DNA of 36,456 nt from Bacteroidales bacterium (lineage in GTDB: Bacteria > Bacteroidota > Bacteroidia > Bacteroidales > UBA1715), in NCBI GenBank assembly GCA_027858745.1, contig JAQICB010000087.1, positions 1-36,456 on the forward strand, in the 5' to 3' direction. Below, one piece after another: positions 33,769-36,456 of the stretch. The first letter of the stretch is position 1. Each line of letters opens with the position of its first letter. The translations under genes were made by a program, and so were the position numbers. The notes below the pieces were generated by a model, which saw only the letters and a program-made list of their open reading frames with translations, had not been told where the DNA came from and searched no databases.

Positions 33769-35193
33769 ATGAACCGTCTAGAAAAAATTTCATTAGGAGA
33801 AAAAATCGGATACAGCTTGGGAGACTTAGCTGCAAACTTGGTTTTTCAGACATTAATTACGTATCTCGCCTATTTTTATACCGATGTGTACGGCTTAGAA
33901 CCGAAAGTTGCAACGCTTATTATTTTTACGGTCGGCATTGTTGCTGCGTTTTTGTTTAACCCCATTATGGGAGCTGTAGCTGATCGCACCAAAACCCGCT
34001 GGGGAAAGTTTCGCCCTTGGATTTTGTGGACTACTGTGCCACTTGCTATTACTGCAATTTTGGCATTTAGCACGCCGGATTTTTCAACTCACGGAAAAAC
34101 CGTATATGCAGCAGTAACCTATTCTCTTTTGCTTTTACTGTATGCTGCCAACAACCTTCCTTATGCGGCTTTGAGTGGCGTTATTACCGGAAATATGTCG
34201 GAGCGAAATAGTATTTCTTCGTACCGATTTGTCGCCGTCATGCTTGCTCAGTTTTTTGTGCAAGTGTTTATGTACGATATTGTGCTGAAAGTAGGAGGGG
34301 GAGACAAGGCTCTTGGTTTCGAAAAAGTAGTTACATTTCTTGCTATTTTAGGGTCGGTGTTGCTACTTATTACATTTTTTACGACTAAAGAACGAATTGT
34401 GCCCAAACCCGAACAAAATTCTTCGCTCAAACAAGATGTACGCGATTTGTTTTCGAACAAACCATGGATAATCATGTTGTTGGTAACCATTAGTGTGTTT
34501 ATGACATTATCCTTAAAAGGAGGTTCGTATTTATATTATTTTGAAAATTATTTGAACAAACAAGCCTTAGCAGAATTTTTATTGCCGCTCAAAGGTGTAT
34601 TAGATTCGATAGGGTTAAGTTATGAATCTGTTCCTTCAATGGGATTTAGTGTGTTTAATGCCGGTGGTATTTTATGTATGATTATCGGGATTGCATTCTC
34701 GCGAAAACTTGCCGACACATACGGAAAACGTGATGTGTTCCGTTCTGCTTTGTTTTTGTCAATGCTTTTTTTAGTGGTGTTTTATTTTTATTCTCCCTAT
34801 GCAATCCTGCTCGTGTATATCTCGCAAATTTTACATGGTTTTTTCTATGGGTTAACCATTCCACTGTTGTGGGCAATGATTGCCGATGTTGCCGATTTTT
34901 CTGAATGGAAACATAATCGCCGTGCAACAGGTATTATTTTTTCTGCAATGATGGTCGGACTTAAAGCGGGAATGAGTCTCGGACAAGGTCTTATTACGTG
35001 GATTTTGGATATTTTTGGCTATGTGCCAAAATCTCCTGAACAAACGGAAACAGCAATTTACGGAATTAAATTATTAATAAGTGTGTTTTCTGCTCTTCCA
35101 TTTCTTGTAGCAGTTGTGTTATTGTTATTTTATGAAATAGATAAAAAAATGGAAACACAATTAGAAACAGATTTACTTGAAAGTCGAAAATAA
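33769..35193 (+). CDS. GPH-family sugar:cation symporter
   Basis: A 474-residue inner-membrane protein with about 12 helices, of the glycoside-pentoside-hexuronide:cation symporter (MelB/XylP/XynB-like) family in the MFS superfamily. It starts with KISLGEKIGYSLGDLAANL and has FNPIMGAVADRTKTRWGKFRPW in the loop between helices 2 and 3, the GPH version of the MFS loop. NLPYAALSGVITGNMSERNS is the family's helix 4-5 region, and IADVADFSEWKHNRRATGI comes late. It most likely takes up xylooligosaccharides or aldouronic products with Na or H. It sits between the periplasmic GH67 and the cytosolic GH43, as in classical xylan operons. Confidence 0.92.
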   Translation: MNRLEKISLGEKIGYSLGDLAANLVFQTLITYLAYFYTDVYGLEPKVATLIIFTVGIVAAFLFNPIMGAVADRTKTRWGKFRPWILWTTVPLAITAILAFSTPDFSTHGKTVYAAVTYSLLLLLYAANNLPYAALSGVITGNMSERNSISSYRFVAVMLAQFFVQVFMYDIVLKVGGGDKALGFEKVVTFLAILGSVLLLITFFTTKERIVPKPEQNSSLKQDVRDLFSNKPWIIMLLVTISVFMTLSLKGGSYLYYFENYLNKQALAEFLLPLKGVLDSIGLSYESVPSMGFSVFNAGGILCMIIGIAFSRKLADTYGKRDVFRSALFLSMLFLVVFYFYSPYAILLVYISQILHGFFYGLTIPLLWAMIADVADFSEWKHNRRATGIIFSAMMVGLKAGMSLGQGLITWILDIFGYVPKSPEQTETAIYGIKLLISVFSALPFLVAVVLLLFYEIDKKMETQLETDLLESRK

Positions 35194-35217
35194 TATTCAT
35201 TAAAACATATTTGTCTT

Positions 35218-36246
35218 ATGCCTGAAGATAGTATTGAACACATAGATTTTCACCGATTAAACAAACATGCAATTTCACAAGCATTGGTAACACACATGTA
35301 CACAGCCGACCCTTCGGTACACGTGTTTAATGGGAAAATATACATATATCCTTCGCACGATTTCGATGCCGGTATTCCATTTAATGATAATGGCGATCAT
35401 TTTGGTATGGAAGATTATCATGTGTTGTCAATGGATGCAATAGATAGCAAACCTGAAGATCATGGTGTTGTTTTGCATGTGAAAGATGTACCTTGGGCAG
35501 AACGACAAATGTGGGATTGTGATTGTGCACACAAAAATGGAAAATACTATTTGTATTTTCCCGCTAAACGAGCCGATGGTATATTTCAAATAGGTGTGGC
35601 TGTGAGCGACAGTCCTACCGGACCATTTGAGCCACAGCCCAAACCAATGAAAGGCAGTTATTCCATAGATCCTGCCGTGTTTCAAGACACAGACGGAAGT
35701 TATTATATGTACTTCGGGGGAATTTGGGGCGGACAGTTGCAAAAATACCGCGATAATAAATATGGCGAAATGTATGATGTTCCTCCGGAAAATGAATCCG
35801 CACTTGCGCCGCGTGTGGCAAAACTTTCAGATGATATGCTCGAATGTGCCGAATCGCCAAAAGCTGTTTCTATAGTAGATGAAAACGGCATACCACTTCT
35901 TGCAGGCGACAATGACCGTCGTTTTTTCGAAGCATCATGGGTGCATAGATATAAAGGGAAATATTACTTTTCCTATTCCACCGGAGATACTCATTTTATA
36001 AATTATGCAATAGGAGACAATCCCTACGGTCCGTTTATCTTTGCAGGTATAATTTTGAAACCCGTAGTTGGCTGGACAACCCACCATGCTATATGCGAAA
36101 TACAGGGAAAATGGTATTTGTTTTACCACGACGCCAGCCTCTCAAAAGGTATTACCCACCTTCGGTCTCTGAAAGTTACCGAATTGAAATATGACGAAAA
36201 TGGTGCAATTCAAACAATAGATCCGTATCCGGGATTGGAGCGGTAG
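35218..36246 (+). CDS. Cytoplasmic GH43 beta-xylosidase / arabinofuranosidase
   Basis: A 342-residue single-domain GH43 enzyme with no signal peptide, so cytosolic. Catalytic positions: base Asp31 in YTADPSVHV, pKa modulator Asp151 in SYSIDPAVFQD and acid Glu238 in RRFFEASWVHRY. The MEDYHVLSMD and DCDCAHKNGKYYLYFPAKR blades and WTTHHAICEIQGKWYLFYHD match the GH43_1-type xylosidases that often sit next to a GPH symporter in Bacteroidota. It would split imported xylooligosaccharides into xylose. It is quite different from the lipoprotein GH43 at 29985 and lacks a C-terminal sandwich. Last gene of the operon; no clear terminator follows. Confidence 0.92.
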   Translation: MPEDSIEHIDFHRLNKHAISQALVTHMYTADPSVHVFNGKIYIYPSHDFDAGIPFNDNGDHFGMEDYHVLSMDAIDSKPEDHGVVLHVKDVPWAERQMWDCDCAHKNGKYYLYFPAKRADGIFQIGVAVSDSPTGPFEPQPKPMKGSYSIDPAVFQDTDGSYYMYFGGIWGGQLQKYRDNKYGEMYDVPPENESALAPRVAKLSDDMLECAESPKAVSIVDENGIPLLAGDNDRRFFEASWVHRYKGKYYFSYSTGDTHFINYAIGDNPYGPFIFAGIILKPVVGWTTHHAICEIQGKWYLFYHDASLSKGITHLRSLKVTELKYDENGAIQTIDPYPGLER

Positions 36247-36261
36247 TAACTTGATTTTAAA

Positions 36262-36372
36262 CCGGAGTTCGACGTAATTTTTACTGTTCAGATCCTTGTT
36301 TGTATTATTGTGTGCTTTAATACTTGGCTGAATTTGTAACCTGAGTTCGACGTAATTTTTCGAGTTCAGATT
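36262..36372. repeat. Two direct repeats of about 33 nt in the 3' non-coding tail
   Basis: CCGGAGTTCGACGTAATTTT (36262-36281) and CCTGAGTTCGACGTAATTTT (36340-36359) differ at one base. Both are followed by a second match (GTTCAGAT) ending at 36293 and 36371. The 45-nt spacer is unrelated. Downstream there is a small hairpin, AGCTC-CGCT-GAGCT, and a palindrome near the window end (ATAGCGAGCTAT). The structure resembles a dispersed intergenic repeat or mobile-element end. A minus-strand frame through it repeats LNSKNYVELR and is an artefact of the repeat. Confidence 0.7.
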
Positions 36373-36456
36373 AGCTCCGCTGAGCTCGTCCTTTGTCCTC
36401 GGTTGATATAAAAAGCAGTTTATCAAGGCAAATTATTGAATAATAGCGAGCTATTG

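Noticed and set aside
36262-36372. CRISPR-like repeat array or tRNA (GTTCGA-type loop)
   Set aside because: Only two copies with a single spacer and no cas genes; the GTTCGAC string is not within a cloverleaf.
36142-36426. 94-codon minus-strand frame repeating LNSKNYVELR
   Set aside because: It is produced by the two DNA direct repeats and the antisense of the GH43 end; reported as a repeat instead.

Overview
The window looks like chromosomal DNA of an AT-rich Bacteroidota member, probably an anaerobic or facultative plant-polysaccharide degrader of the Bacteroidales/Marinilabiliales type. The support is: promoters that fit the Bacteroidota TTTG / TAnnTTTG consensus, no obvious Shine-Dalgarno sequences, a type IX secretion (T9SS) C-terminal sorting domain, a DUF4369-TlpA lipoprotein, a B12-dependent ribonucleotide reductase and a lipoprotein-rich xylan locus. 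The species cannot be named from the sequence alone.

Layout. (1) 1-1100: a transposase of IS5 type cut by the left edge, and the decayed C-terminal part of a CPBP intramembrane protease. (2) 1103-2854, minus strand: a thiol-disulfide lipoprotein and a VanZ-like membrane protein, 3 nt apart. (3) 2916-7826: the housekeeping operon rimP-nusA-infB, with a consensus promoter, a terminator-like hairpin inside the leader and a strong terminator after infB. (4) 8239-10839: nrdJ, facing an HU gene (10997-11269, minus) across a shared bidirectional terminator. (5) 11570-17936: an eight-to-nine-gene operon-like run. It holds a conserved protein of unknown function, two tandem FdtA/QdtA-type cupins, two CitE-like CoA-ester lyases around a MaoC-type hydratase, a GtrA-like protein, a large polytopic membrane protein of possible GT-C type and a NeuD/PglD-like acyltransferase. 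It reads as a surface-glycan modification locus that makes its own unusual acyl group, and I cannot match it to a described pathway.

(6) 18008-36246: a xylan utilisation locus of two divergent transcription units. The minus-strand unit encodes two GH10 xylanase lipoproteins and a T9SS-exported protein with two CBM-like repeats. The plus-strand unit encodes a CBM-GH30 glucuronoxylanase-like enzyme, two outer-membrane beta-barrel proteins, two lipoproteins built of duplicated binding-like domains, a GH43 lipoprotein, a GH67 alpha-glucuronidase, a GPH-family sugar:cation symporter and a cytoplasmic GH43. Together they could take glucuronoarabinoxylan from surface cleavage through outer-membrane passage, periplasmic trimming and inner-membrane uptake to cytosolic xylose or arabinose. 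There is no SusC/SusD pair and no regulator inside the window. The two barrels and two repeat lipoproteins occupy the place SusCD/SusEF would normally fill, which is the most interesting point here. The divergent promoter region carries a perfect inverted repeat between -33 and -7 and a 10-mer shared by both promoters.

(7) 36247-36456: a non-coding tail with two direct-repeat copies, probably part of a dispersed repeat or mobile-element end. No rRNA, tRNA or CRISPR array was seen.
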